Source: Lepidurus packardi (Eukaryota > Arthropoda > Branchiopoda > Notostraca > Triopsidae). Taken from it: DNA of 64,000 nt. Of this stretch, positions 20,772 through 34,890 are shown one piece after another. A program made the position numbers and the translations under genes. The notes under the pieces are model-generated. The model was not told the DNA's origin and searched no databases. It saw only the letters and a list, made by a program, of their open reading frames with translations. The first letter of the stretch is position 1, and each line of letters begins with the position of its first letter. The stretch is taken from contig JAKZAN010000002.1 in NCBI GenBank assembly GCA_023053545.1, forward strand, positions 10,164,790 through 10,228,789, read 5' to 3'.

Positions 20772-23700
20772 CATGAGTTGTAAAAGACCTGTCTGTCGAA
20801 CGTTTCGCGGCCCCCGCAACTTGTTCGCGGCCAGGTTTTTTCCTTGTTATAACCGACTCCCCCGCCTCCCCGTTTAAAGAGACCTTGTGCAAACACGATA
20901 CAAGTTTGAGTAACCACAGGGTAAAAAAGTAAATCCAATAAGTTCCCGGGGGTGGATTGTAATTGTAAGTAAACAACGTAGCGTAATAGAAAACAAAATG
21001 GGGATCCAAGAGAGAAAGTCTAATTTTTATGTTCAATGATCTGGCTTTGCTGATTTTTGGTGTGCAATATAGAGTTTTAAATATAGACATATTGTATAGG
21101 CTTAGGTATTTTGCTAGAGCAAATGGCTTAGTGTCATGCAACAATACGTGGAGGGTTTGAATATCGTGTTATTAGTGGATGCGTGTTTGCAGTCAGTGCA
21201 ATGTGTCTGCTGTTTGAAGCGAACGAAGAGGACTTCTGTGGGGGCAAGAGTGTTTTCGGGTACGTTTTCGCGTGCACACATTCCAACTCTTTTCTTCTCG
21301 AAAGTTTACATAACAGAGAAGCTACAAACCTGAACAGCAATCCGTGTCGTTTTTCCGTCATTATTGTGATATGCATAAGAATCCCCCAAGTGGGTTATTA
21401 CAGGTTACGGTTGAACTACAAGGAAGCGTACTACACATGTATATACTATGTCTTGTCTTCTCTTCAACTTCTAAACCCCTGTTTTTGTAAAAAAGTTAAA
21501 AAGAAAAAAGAAAGAGAATGCGAAGAGGCTCGTATTGATGGGCCTTCGCGCAGCCAAGTAATGTTCCTACTGAAAATAAAACGCCCACACTCTCCTGTTG
21601 TCCTTGAGAAGCTAAATGAAATCCATTGTCAGTTTTCTGTGCCCCCTTCCCCTCACCATATTTTGATTTGATATATCCCTTGTTTCTATATTCTTACGTT
21701 TACCTATAACTTTTCCTTCAGATTTTTCTTTGGTCTAAAAACTAACCAGATATTGAAACTATTTTTACCTTTTCTCGGTTCAGGCAATTATCATCGCCAG
21801 GAAGCCAGTTTTTATGTTCACGTGCAGTGCATTCCACAAGTGTAAATGTTTATTCAATAAACTTTATGCGAACTGTAAAACGTATTCATTTATATTTAGT
21901 TTCCTTGGCAAGTGCTCTGATGCGTCTTAGACTGGGTTTATAACATGTTTCAAGAAAGCCAATAAAGCTATATGCTAAATTTATGTCAAGTAGACTCAAG
22001 ATTGGAGCTAGGCAAACACAGCGAGGTGTTAACTCATTCATAATGGCTTAAACTTGTGTTTTTTAGTCCAAAGCCTATGTCAACTTCACTTATCTTGCTA
22101 GCATTATCAAAAACATCTTACAATAACACCAAGCAACTTGCTTCTCTTGTCTTTTTCTAGCCGTGAATGAAAACAGCGACTCGCCTCCTTTTATATCTTG
22201 TCTCCTTAAGAAAATGGCATAACTCCGACACGTTTCAGCTCGGGATTCTTTCGCAAGGTAAACAGTGGCCTAATTTTTTATCATATCCTTCGAACTTGAA
22301 AGGTAACGTTTTAAAAATGTAATCCATTGCAGAACGTTGGATAATGCATGTAACCAGCAAAAAGGGTCAACGGCGGGTAATGCCCTGTTAAATTGCATAA
22401 ACAGGCCGCCCTCCCTCAACTAAAGCATCAGCGCCCCCCTCTGTACCCTAATGTATTATGCCCACGATCTTTTGTTGAAGGATTATCCTCGTCGTTCGCT
22501 TTTCGGGACCGGGAGTCTGCACACATTACGACATCCAGGTCTAAGCAACTTGCTCCAGTAATATCAACGCTTTTCTATTGACAGGCCTTTTGAACAACAG
22601 AAAACGAAAGCACAAACTGCAACAGGGGTCACAATTGTGATTCTTGCTCCGACAGACGTGTGATCCCTGATCCCGGTAGGCGAGGGCATAATAAAGTAGC
22701 AACACTAAGTCCGGGGACCTCTAACAATATTTAAGCTGACAAATGATGCATCAAACTGGTGGGAGGCTCGCATAGGGCGTTCCAGTGAATATTTAATACG
22801 CTTGCAAATAACTATAGGGCTTCCCCACACATCAATAAGCTCGTCTTAGCCATAAATGATCTTCCATTGCCATACTTCATTTGACTCAACCCATACACCA
22901 ACGAATGTATCTACTTACCCTATATATTTCGACAGACCTGGAGCCTGGTCAGCAATCATAACGCCAGAAACGTTCACTTCGAGTTTCCCTGGAAGTGAAC
23001 TTTGCTCAGCATGTATAGGAGTCGCGGGATTTCAATTTTTGTAAACATACAAGGGTTTCCGAGAGGGGCCTATCATGTACATGATAAGGAATATATGAGT
23101 CTGCTGTTTCGTGTGCTCTGTACCTTTTTTGCGCCTCCAACGTACACACACATGGAGCCAAGGAGAAGGATAAATGAGTTATCTTATTTTATCTCCTTAG
23201 CACCATGATTAACCTTATCAGCCCCCAACGGTTCCCAAGCAGCCCACTCCGGCACCACACAGCGCCCCTCTGACCGGGCACCCTCCCAACACGTGAAAAT
23301 GCAGAAATGTCCAGATTGTGCGGACTTTGGGACAACCCAAACGGACAATGATACCTTTAAACTACTGCTTGTTGCCTCTATGGTGGGTCTTATCGAGTGC
23401 AGCTCTAATGAAAACAAAGGAACGTTTTCAAGAACGGTTCAATGGCAAACAGATTGACATTTGTCAAAATAGCAAGATTCGGACTTATCATTTATTACTG
23501 GTTGCTACTAGTTGTTTCATGCACGTGTGGGCGATTAGCAACAATACAAAAATTGATATAGACTTAGACTTGTCTCGTAAAAGGCTGGAATCGATAAAGT
23601 TATCACGTTAAGTGGACTCACCTCCCTCTCTTCTCTCTCTTTCACTCTTTCTATCTTGCTACCTCTTGTCACAGTCGGAAAACCGGTAAAACTTATTTCT

Positions 23701-26700
23701 TTCTCCCTCTATTCAAAGCCTAGTGCCCAATGCACTCCACGGCAAGAAATGCAGACAAAAAGTAAGGCTTGCTCGTTTTTTCTTTACTGTACGCCAAATC
23801 CTACTATTCTTTCCAAAGTCCCTCAAGTTGTCTCTCTCCACTCTACCTTTCACCAGCCCACGTGACGTGTAGACGTACCTAGAGTACGTCCGCTGCGCTA
23901 AGGCTAAAGCGTATGCACTTCCAGCAGACCTTCCCCGACGTTGTCGACGTTCCGGACGCTTTTTTCTGATAAAGGTTCCAGAGCCCTTTCGAGTGTTTGC
24001 TCGCTTTTCCACTTGGTACAGGAAAATGCATTCGGGATACGACGTGCACCCAGCGCACCGTGAGATATAGAAAATGCCTGTCTTTTCATTCCTTTTCTTT
24101 CCATGATTATTTCCCTTTGCCACTGTCATATTCCCGCATCCTAGCTTTTTGCTCTCCATGTGTATTTACACATAGAAGCGCGTATTGCACCCCGTCAAAA
24201 TGTAACTTTTCCCCTTCCTATTTTCTCGGAAAGATGCGACGTATTATTCGAAAATGTCATTAAACAATTCAGAGAATACGAGAATATCAATACATATATT
24301 GTCTCTGCGTTCGCTTACAGGAACCGGAAAGTAAAACTAAGTTCAAGTCGTCCGGTAAAGCAAATCAATAGCTCAAGAGCGTTGCATGCCAAGTTTCTAA
24401 CGTGCTTGAGACAATTGAAATGTAGAGCACCCCTCGAAGGAAGCAAGTTTGAATAAATACGCCACCATTACTCTGTGTTACCTTTATCGAAAAGGCCAAT
24501 ATAACCAAAAAACAAGTTCATATTTAAGGGCGCAGAGTTGCGGGAGGCAGGACGGTAAACCCATAAATGCCTGATGCTCCCCTGCACCATATAGATTATA
24601 TTGAACCACTTGGCTCATGATCTTGCTCCCGGCCTGCACGCGTGAAATAATCTATATTAAAAAAAAAACTCGCAAGTCCCCTACACCACAATTCCTTCGT
24701 TTCGCTCTGTCGCCTATGTGGAAGGGGGCTTTTCCAATTTTCGTGCAGGACTTGGCTCTCTTAACTCAAGTAGGATTTTATTTCCCACATATAACTTGAG
24801 TCTTTAATGGACAAGTAGGTGGTTACGTTAGGAAGGTCGGGTCCCTCCCCGGTCTCGTCCTCGCTGTCTTTTTTCCCTCGAAAAACTGCTTGAAAACGCA
24901 GCAGGGGTGGACACGTGACCGGTATTGCGGTGAAGCCTGCATTACTAAGTGCTTTCTACTATACAAGTTGAGGTTTTGTGGCCGGATCCTCTCTAAGAGC
25001 CATTCAAATCCATCACAAGGAGGTGTATATTTGAATCGACAGTTTAAAGCGTCGTCTCCTTCGGCAACTCATGTAGTCACCATTTCAATATCCCCATCTG
25101 TCTCTGCTGGATTCAGACGGCAAGCTATACAAATCCGGCAATTGCGTATTCATAACTGGGTTCCGAAGTGGTACCATACAACTATGGGATGCCCGAACGA
25201 CACGTGCTTAGAGGCACGGCATGCTAAAAGTACTTCTCAAAACTTATACAAAAACCCATTGCCCTTATGTACATGCTGTCAGTACACTTTCATTTCTTGC
25301 TGCCAGACACAATCATGTCGGCCAGTCTTAACCCTACATTCGACAGCACAGCGGTCATAATGTAAGCTCGATTGCGCATGTCGTACTTTTGGATCGTACT
25401 ATGGGATGGGAACGTAGCATGGTAGCATTGATTGGCGCCCTGCAAATGCGTTGTTGCAGCTTCTCTGTTTGCGTACACTGTCACGAACTGTAAGTTAGGT
25501 AAGCATGCTGCAAGCGTTCCTAAAGCAAAGTTTATGATCCGTAATGTCAAATATGTCAATATGCTAAATCGTATATAGAACACAAAAGAAGGAAAAGAAA
25601 GAGCTTCGGATTCCGCCGTAATCTTAGCAAAGATACTTCGACAGGCTTATTATAGTATTGGGTAATAAAGGTTCAAAAGACGGAGTTTTAAGGGCCGTTG
25701 TCAAGTCAAGTACTGTTTAAGATGCATAATCCGACCTGCAAACAAAAATGCCTCGGCTACTTTTTTAGTCTCTGTACCAGTTCAAAAGCTTTTCATGCTC
25801 AACTTGGAAAGCCCACAGACCTGTAGAGTATGGTAAGCTACATGGCGTATCAGGAGAACTTCTCTTGTCCCTTGAAAGCGTTCCCGACCTGTGCTAAAAA
25901 TAAATACAATTATATAGCATTGAAAATATATCTAACACAAGATATATCTAATAATGCATCCCGCGTATTCCGCTTGGACGCACGCTCGATGTCGCTGCCG
26001 TGAGGCTTGTGCTCGTGTACAAAAGCCTTGGACTGTTTGTTCAAGAGATCAGCTCCCTTTCGCTTGGAACCATGTTCTGTATCCAAAGCTCGAGCAGGAA
26101 CCAAATCAAAAGACCACCCTTCGAAATCGAGAAACTTTTTCTTTATAGTCAAAGCTTGGCTGGCTTTTCGATAGAAAGAAGCGTCCCTACTCGTCTCCAA
26201 TTTAGCGCTTTTCATTAAACTGTCCTAATTCATCTTTTTTTGCCTATCGAAATCCCATTTCGTATAGACGATGCCGAAAAAACATGAGCGAACACTGCGG
26301 CTTGCTAATGGTGATAAGGGAATGACGAGAAGCTTGCATACCCAAAGAGGAACATGGTTAGCGTGTAACCGAAATCGACTGCCGACGACCTCCCATATCG
26401 TTCGAGTAATACAGACGCTGTCGACGCTTCGCCTGTCAAACAGACGCTTTTTGGAGGGTGATTGAATGGCAGGTGTCCCCCTGGGAAAAGTGCGCCCAGA
26501 ACACCACAGACCACATCAATACATTTAACGCCTGGGACCTAACCGTTCTCGTGATCGTTACAACTGATAGACATACACAATAGATCAATTTAGAGGGCTA
26601 TCCCATCTCTTTTGACGTCATAGCTGCTGTTGCTGTTACTGCTGGCAAAACGGAAGGAGGACGGCCATCTGGACGACCCGGCCTAACACACAAACCTCCC

Positions 26701-29700
26701 ATAAGATGTGGTCTTGCGAACATGCGAAGAGTTAAAATTGGAGGCCTAAACAACTTACCACATGCGCTTAATTTTGGCCAAGCGTGTTGAGGTAAACGAC
26801 GTAATACGTAATCCTTTTTGAAAGGAGACGCTCAAATTAGATCACAACTTTAAAGCTGGCAGATAAGCTGGTTAGTCTCGGTGCGACCCCCTATACACAT
26901 CCAATACACGAGGGCTTAGTCCCTCACCCCGTTTTAAATTTGATATCCAAACATACAGCGTCTCTAACCTTCCCTCTTCGTCTTCAGTTGCGAGTTGCCG
27001 TATACGCGCATGATTCGAGCGCTTAGGGAGCATTGGTTATGGTTGGAAGTTACCCCGAACAAGTTCGATTGTTAATGGGCTACGGATTAGGAAACAACTT
27101 AAAAATTGCTAGTCGTTGAGCCATCCTCTGAACTCACGTTTCAAATGTATAGCTCTGGACCCCCTCCAGCGTAACCAAAAAAATAAAATAAAAATAAAGT
27201 AACAATTGAATTGCCATCGGTTTTTACGGTGATGAGAATTGTCAACAATGTACGGTAAATGAATTGGTATACGACGCACACAACAGCAGTATCAACATGC
27301 TGGATATGGGAAGCGAGAACCGATTTCGCCCCCCTTCAGGGTGAAATGCACTGTATTCTCCGTACACTGTATTTCACCATTTTAGTGTCCCACCACCTCA
27401 TTAACAGGACCATATCCTCTTCGTCAACAGTAGCTGGGGGATGATCTCCCTGGAGAATTGATAGAGGTATAAAGGAGCATTTGAGTGCTCTGAACAAAGA
27501 TTCTCCCCAAACTAGGTTTCTCGTATCATCACGTCGCCAAGCTCGGTCAGCGAGTACAAGTCAATTTCAGGTTTCAACCGTTTGAACTTCGGGATCCTCT
27601 TCCCAAACTTTGTACACGAATAGCCCACGAAAGCTCCTAGAAGCAACCCCCTTGCAATTAGAGTTGTCCAGCTATCGGACACAAAGGCGTCAAAGCGACC
27701 CCCCGTCACTTTTCTATTTGTTGACGTTTAAAAACCCTTTCTCTGTGCTGATGAGGGATCAAACGCAAAAACCGCAGCTACTGAACTAGATAGGAACCCC
27801 CTTGCTGGCATGCCTGATCTTTAGGGTGTTTCAAGACTTAAAAGGGATGCCAGAAGTTTCCCTAAAAGATTTCACACCAGGAAGGGAGTTTTGGAGTTCT
27901 AAATACGCTCAAATCTCCCCAAAAATCTTGCAAGCGCAAATGACGCAGGTGCGAATTTTCCCACTCATAAGCGGAATTGGCACTTTTTGCTGACTGTTGT
28001 ACCAACTCATCCTCTTAAACCGACAACGCTGAACCGGAAAGCTTGGTTCTGTTTTATCAGATCCCTTTCTTTCCACAAAAACAACCGATCCTCCGTCACC
28101 ATTACCTCCCCAACAACTCTATCCTCGGCTGGGTAATCTATTTAATGATGCTCAAAGCTAATATTTAGACTGTCAACATTGCGCTAAAAGATGTAACCCC
28201 CTCCCTTCCTCACGAAAAAGGCGAATACACATCCCGCTTAGTTTTTCCCATTTGCTTCGGATTTTCCTCCAAGAGGACTTTTGGATTCCGGAGTAATGGC
28301 AACTGCAAACAGAAACTCAATATAAACCACTAGAACCTTTTGGCATAGTGATTTCAACAGTGAATATCCCTGGCGCATTTTCGAGAGGAAAAATATTCAG
28401 CGTCAACGATGGAACTAGAAGATAATTTTTTAGAGCAGCCTTAAATTATTTTTTTAAAACTTGTGAATGGAAATAAAGAGTTGGTAAAACGGTAAGTACA
28501 GGTCGAAAAGGCGAGTCAGCCGTGATTCAGCGCATTCAAAAAGTACATACCAAAGCGAACTGTCATATACACGCTACCCATTAGTAAAGCACCATTACTT
28601 GCGCACTGTCTGTTTGTGGAACTTTTCCTGTAACAACTTCAAGTAAGGGAAAAAAATATCCAGGTTATACACTTTCCTTGTCAGTAAAATCCCAGGTATG
28701 GTAACGCCATTTGCACTGTTTGAAAACAGTAACGCTTTATGCATCAATGTACTATATGTACATAAAAAAAATCTTCGAAAGATTCTACAAACAATCTACG
28801 AAAAATTATCCACAGAATCTAAAGTGAAGGCTGCTGCCAGTGAAAGAAAGGTTTTGGCTCTAACGTTTGACAGCTACTATATACATTGTTATATCCCCCC
28901 CCCCCCCCTTACTTATAAATGATACGACATCGAAGGCTGGCTGCTACTGTTGGTATTCAATAAGTCTCACGCCTATTGTACCAATGAACCTTTTTTGTGG
29001 TGTCACCTTCTTTTAGAATCTTTCCTAGGGGTTATATATGACAATTTTTCCAATCTACACCTTCCCGGTACCGATTGTGGTAAAGCTATTGAGGTAAAAG
29101 AAGTCTCGGTTTTCTAAAACCTCGGAACCCGACCCTTGTACAGAATACGGGATTGCGGAATGTCTCCCTGGCATGCCAACAATTACACAACCCCCTAAAC
29201 CAAACGTATCATCAATAGGTCCCATAATAGGTCATATAACTTCCTCTAATGTCTATACACAAACCCCAAGCCCGGTCTCAAGTCATATATTCCAGCCCAC
29301 TACTCACCTCCGGATTGACGAGGTTGGGTTGGCTCTATTGTCCCACTAAACGCACCCCAGGATTGTATGTGCTTTTTTTCCTTTTCATGGCTTGAAAGGC
29401 GAGGAAATTTGGAGCAAATGGCCACCAACAAAAGCCAACAGCTTCCTGGCCAATTTCACGTTTCACTAGCTATCTTTTGAAAAGTCCATTTATTTTTCAA
29501 ACACGTGCTAAACCTACCACTTGCTCTCATTTGTCGTGACCCTATGGACAACAATACCCATCAACCTCCACCTGATGGTCAAGCCAACCATTTACCAGCT
29601 CAAACCCCCACCCTTCTCCATAAAGGTCATTCTTGTTGCTCCTAGGAGTTTCTGAACGCCTTTTGCAACAAAGACGAAACAGAGTCGCAACAAAAACGTA

Positions 29701-32700
29701 ACATACCTGTACAAATTTGGGAGCGCGTGCCATTGAACGAAAACTCATAGTGCGTTGGAGACTATCCAGATCCCTCGGCTGAATGGATTCAAGTTTATAG
29801 AGCCAATACATTCGCCACCATGAAAACCTCAGGTTGACGTGCCAGAAGCCCATTTCCAACGGAAGAGGCTCTATATAGAAACGACGAACAATCTGTACGG
29901 CGCAACAGGGCGTCCGCTTTTTGTAGTACGCCTCCAGTCCATATTGCACATAACACAAAAGCTTATGAGCTATCGTAATAAGTACGGGCTAACATAGATT
30001 TATGTGGTATAGGAGCACTTTTATTCTTTTCCAAGTGTCAACCCCCACCCCCTAAAATGTGGGTATCAAAGCCATCGTAAAAAGACAAAAAAAAAGAGGA
30101 AAAAAATTCTCCTAGTCTGTGTCGAGCACCGTGAGCACGTGCCTTTTGCTACGGTGCTACATTGTATACCTTGCACGAGCAATTTGTAGGACAAATGGGA
30201 ATCATTTGGGAAATCTCAACTAGCGCGCTTTCAGGTACCGGAAGTTGCATGTTCCAATGCTCTTAATGATCATTAGCCCCTCTTGCATGGTCTGACCCAT
30301 GTGGAGTGCTATATATGACCCTACACCTACGCTCAGGGCGCCATAATGACGCACCTTATCTTTCGCTCTCTACATCGACTGCACGCAAACCTTACACATT
30401 TCCCTTGACCTAACTAGCGAAAGGTGACACAAGCAATACGTAATGTTAATGGAGCCGAATACGTGAATGTTAATGTAGTGCAGCCTTAATAACCATGTAG
30501 AGCCAACAACCAACAGCCAAAACCTTATCTGACTTCTATAAACCCCTCCAGTCGTCATCCTGTCCGACTTTTTCCTATTTTCTTACACCTATTTTTTAGG
30601 CAAAGAAAAAGAAAAAGTGAAAAGGGTTAGCAATGAATTAATAAATGAGGTAAAACCTTCCACTTCCTCCACCCATTCCACTTTCCCTTATCCTATGGCA
30701 CGCTATACACTAGACTCATCGCCTAATGCAACAATACATCCACCAGGCAAAAAGTCCATTATCGTGTCACGGTGGATGAGTGGTCAGGAAAAGGTGAGTG
30801 TGATGTGAGGGTGCATGTTATGCATGCCACGTTAGCAAGCGTCAAAAGGGGGTGGGGGGGGGGCTTTAGTGGTGTTGGCTGCTCAGATAAGAGTGAAAGA
30901 AATGCTTGTGGCTTGTGGCAAAGCCAGCAACAAAAGAAGAGCTACGTCCTTAACTCGCCCTCCCAGGTATGGCACCGCATTTTCATAACTGCATAACGCA
31001 CCTTTATGCACGTCTTTTTAAAATTGCACGGACATAGTGGTGAATCATTCCTTTGCCGTACTTTCTATATGGTCGCCATCCTTGCTGGGCTTATAAAGTT
31101 AATAGCTTCCCTAGTGTAATTTCCCATTATTAGGATACGATAGCTGTACTCTCTTCGCTCTTGTTTTGACTACCGAAATAAACCTTGGTTAGCCGAACCA
31201 ATACACACTATACAGCTATGATTAGACGTTTGCTAGTGTTATAAAAAAGACAGGGGCAGAAGAGAGCTGTAATTAATGACAAACGACAGCTAAAAATCTA
31301 AGTAAATACGATACAAATGCGAGGAATCGTTTCACATGCATATTCAGGTGCATGTCAAGCCTTATAAGTCAGAAAGAATCTCAGGTTCGCACAGGTGCAG
31401 CTCGAGAATTTCTGCATCCTTTATGCTTTTCTTTTTGGGCTCGGATGGCATTCAAAAGTCATCTCACTAATTTCCAAGAAATGTGATGCGCCCGGCGTTG
31501 AATACGGGAGGACAATGAAGTACTACCCACAGCATCCCTGTCTACGCCTGCTAAGTGTTCGATTTGCGAGGCAGGCCCCCATCTGTGACAGACGTTTGAT
31601 GGATCACCTTGGGTTGCCTTTATATAGAACTTGCCGTAAAGAAAACAAACCTTTTCTGTTTCAATAAAAAGAGTATAGGGACGCTATCGACGCGGTGCAG
31701 TTGGGTACGCTTCTACGTGTTGAAGCATAGAGACGCTGGCTTTACTCTGAATTTAGCGTGCGACTCACCCGATGCCCTTGTAAGGATGAGTTCGATCTTT
31801 TATCCTCTACATGCAGCTTGACGGAAATTCAAGAATAATGTGCTAGGCCTCCCCCTAACACTAGAGATTATTCAAATACCGAACTTTGTATTTTTTGTCG
31901 AAATAAAATAAAACAAATTTGACGTTGCCCAACAAATGGCTGTATACATTATAATCATAGCTATAACGGATAAGCCAGCAGATTTTGGCAAAATTTTACT
32001 ATTCAAGTAGAAAACTTTCGACTTGTCTTTAAAACGAATGGTATTTTTTCGTCTTCTTTCATTCTCGAGTACAGCTGAATAAAGGTGAGAGAGTCTCTGG
32101 AACGTCATAGTCCACGTTGAAGCTGTTGCTCGAATCATTTTTCTCAAGTGGAATACTTACAGGCTGGCCAGATGAAGATGATGAGGGCAAATGATGATGA
32201 AAACTTGCTCGGCAGTGAGAATACTGTCCATGATGCAGTGAGAATATGGCAGAAAGAAAAGGGAAACGAAGCGCTAAAAAGGTGCCCATTAAAGAATCAA
32301 AAGAAGTCGAGAAGTGATGAGCATTTCATTGTGCATGTGCAGTACCAGCTGCTGACACAAACACTTGCGTATAGTGGGCGCGAGAGTAAGGGGGGAAAAA
32401 GACACAACCCGCAGCAAGAGAACTTGTCAAGAGGAACTTGTGCCTTCTTTTTGACAAATGAGCCACAACCCAGGTGGTCTTCCATAGTCACAATGTCCCC
32501 CCAAAACCCCCCAATATTTAAATATACACATCGTTTGAGAAGTGGACGAAAGGACCACAAAAGTCTTGAGTTCAAAGATTTCTCAACAGGTGCGGCAAAA
32601 GGGGTCCTCCTTCTCCATCATCTTCTTTTTCCTAATAGATAATTTACCGACTGAACCAAAAAGGGCGGGCAACTTGTCACAATTCCGAGTCCCAACACGT

Positions 32701-34889
32701 GTCTGTCCTTTTAGCGAAAAGGATTCAAGATGGTCGCACATGTAAGTCACGAATTCAGAGAGCACTCATTTTTGTATTATTTGAAAACAAAATCCTAGCA
32801 AAGTAAAGACTATGGAAAATTTCCAATATTTCACAACCGGTAAACGTTTGTGATCCTTGTGGGGCGTTCCTGTACGTGTCGTAACCGTCCAGGAAAATGA
32901 CACGGTCAAAAACACCGGTCCATTAGCTAAGTCCACATGAGCAAATTTTCCCAAATCTTTCCGTAAGATTTTAAGTTTGGGTTTTTGGTCTCTACGTCTC
33001 TTGGTCAATGAAAGGTATAATATATCCGGCATCCGACTATTTCTAAGTTTGCGCTAAGACGTGAAATAAACGCTTGCTTCACTTCCACACAGAACTGCCT
33101 AAATTCAACAACAAGACGTATTAGAGTAGGAAAAGTAGTTGATTACTGCACGAGGCAGCTCGAGCTACATGGGTATAAGTTGTAAGATTATGTCTCTGAA
33201 AGCTGAATAGCACAATATGGAAGAGACACTGAGGTGTATAATCCGACAAAGAAAAAGCGGGGGAAGGTCGGTGCCAACGTAAGAGTGTCAATATTTGGTC
33301 TTGTATGAATCTGGTTGTTCATAATGCAAGTGCTTTTGGGGATTCCAAAAAGGCGCCTGAGTCGCAATGTCGGCCCCGTTTAGATCTTGTGCAGGAATTG
33401 AAGGCGTAGATGACAAAACTGTCCCTTTTAGTCCAACTATACAAGTTGTCGTAACACAGAAACCAGAGAGCAGAATAGAATATTATATATATAGTCCATC
33501 GAAGGACCAAAAAAGGCTGCTGCCTTAGGTTTTGAGAGTTTATTATCACTTAAAATTAGGTAAAAAAAGGGCTGGGCTCTTCCGCTTGTAGCTCCTCGAG
33601 CTTTGTTGGCAGAGACAACAATTCCTTCTTCTATAGAACTCCTCCCCACGCAACACGGAAAATAACAAGGACCTAACTTTTTAACTAGCCTCTTTGAACA
33701 CTATTGTCCAGGAAGACCTCTCATTCATCCTGTTGGTGGCTTTAACAGCTCGCGTCCCCCATGTCTTGCATATGAAACATACATATCCTTCAAAGCCGAG
33801 TGATTCCTTAGCAAATATACTCGTGCTGTTGGAAGAAGATTTGCTTCGTTTTCTTGTCCCATGCCACAATAGAGAACCACGCTGCCTAAGAATAACCCAT
33901 GGTTTTCGAATGCAGAAATCTTTCGGCCAAGTCAAGTCTCGTAAGAACGGCTCCTGAATGTATGGCAATTAGACGGGTTTCTTAACGTAATTCTTATAAC
34001 GTTACTCGTAATTTCGCCCTGCTGCTTTCTAACACATTTTCCAGCTTAATCCAGCACCTAATTTTACAAACATTGGATTTGAAGCTACATCAATCTCTTA
34101 CTTTTAAAAAAATCACTGAAAATGTCAAAATGATAATCATACTACCTGTATAGTCTCCAACATCAACACGCATACCGTATGACTTTGTGTGTACCGTACG
34201 GTATTGTACTGAGCAAGCGGCACATCTTCATTTGTGTTTTTAGTTTTCTTATTAGGTCACTTTTACAACAAACTAATCGCAAACTTAAGGAAAGTTAAGT
34301 AAAATGGCGGCTTATGATTACGGCAAAACTGACCTCTGCTGGGTTAAAATGTCCGATCACATCCGGTATCTCCTCTGGCGGCGGCCCTGTAAAAGTACAC
34401 GTTTGAAAGTTGAAAGAAATACCGAAATGTTTAGAACGTTTAGCACAGCAAGGGTCGAAATCTCGTGCTTTCAATGGCACTGTATTTAAGTATACAACGA
34501 AAAAGCGGAGGTTATTTTATCTATGACATTCATTCCGTGCATACAGTTCAAAATTGTTCACGGTGTTTTTGTATTATAGCTGCAAAAGTTTTTTAAAACA
34601 AAGCCTTCATCGACTAGAGTCGAGGTTAATAACAACCACGCAATGCTAATAGGTAAGGGAGACAAGATTAAACGTTAAATTATAATAATACGATTACGGG
34701 TTATGGCTTTTTGTATCGTTCGCCCAACTTTACTGCCTTGAAATCGGTTTGTCAATGGCTTGATTAAATGATTGAGGATATTACGGGAGGGCGTGAAACG
34801 AATACTTGTTCGGCAACCCTATAATCAGAAAAAGACTAGTCCAAGACCGTCTAAACCAAAAACAAACGCATCTCTTTACGTCGTCGCTT
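20772..34889. other. Gene-poor region downstream of FoxA
   Basis: About 14 kb without any gene I can recognise on either strand. Dozens of frames of 60-160 codons occur, but none has a domain, signal peptide, consistent splice sites or protein-like composition. Visible features are homopolymer runs (for example a C run near 28897-28909), a perfect 16-bp palindrome TATCATGTACATGATA at 23071-23086, and likely FoxA polyadenylation signals. In a genome this compact, such a gap beside a developmental regulator probably carries enhancers or non-coding transcripts. A pair of overlapping short frames at 34.29-34.49 kb is discussed among the rejected items. Confidence 0.5.
21856..21966 (+). terminator. 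Candidate FoxA polyadenylation signals
   Basis: AATAAA occurs at 21856-21861 and again at 21961-21966, about 1.1 kb after the FoxA stop. This fits a 3' untranslated region of 1.1-1.2 kb. It is inferred from the signal alone. Confidence 0.45.
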
Positions 34890-34890
34890 A

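Noticed and set aside
18770-22774. GGTGGGAGGCTCGCAT occurs on both sides of FoxA (18770 and 22759)
   Set aside because: A single 16-mer match in 64 kb is close to chance expectation and is not extended by flanking similarity.
29542-29958. 138-codon minus-strand frame in the FoxA downstream region
   Set aside because: Composition rich in Trp, Cys and Arg with no domain or splice context; consistent with chance.
34295-34489. Overlapping frames on both strands (plus from ATG 34304, minus 34295-34480) with plausible splice signals
   Set aside because: Each strand can be read as a short exon pair, but the minus intron would be only about 36 bp, the frames contradict each other and neither matches a family I know. 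No connection to neighbouring exons was found.
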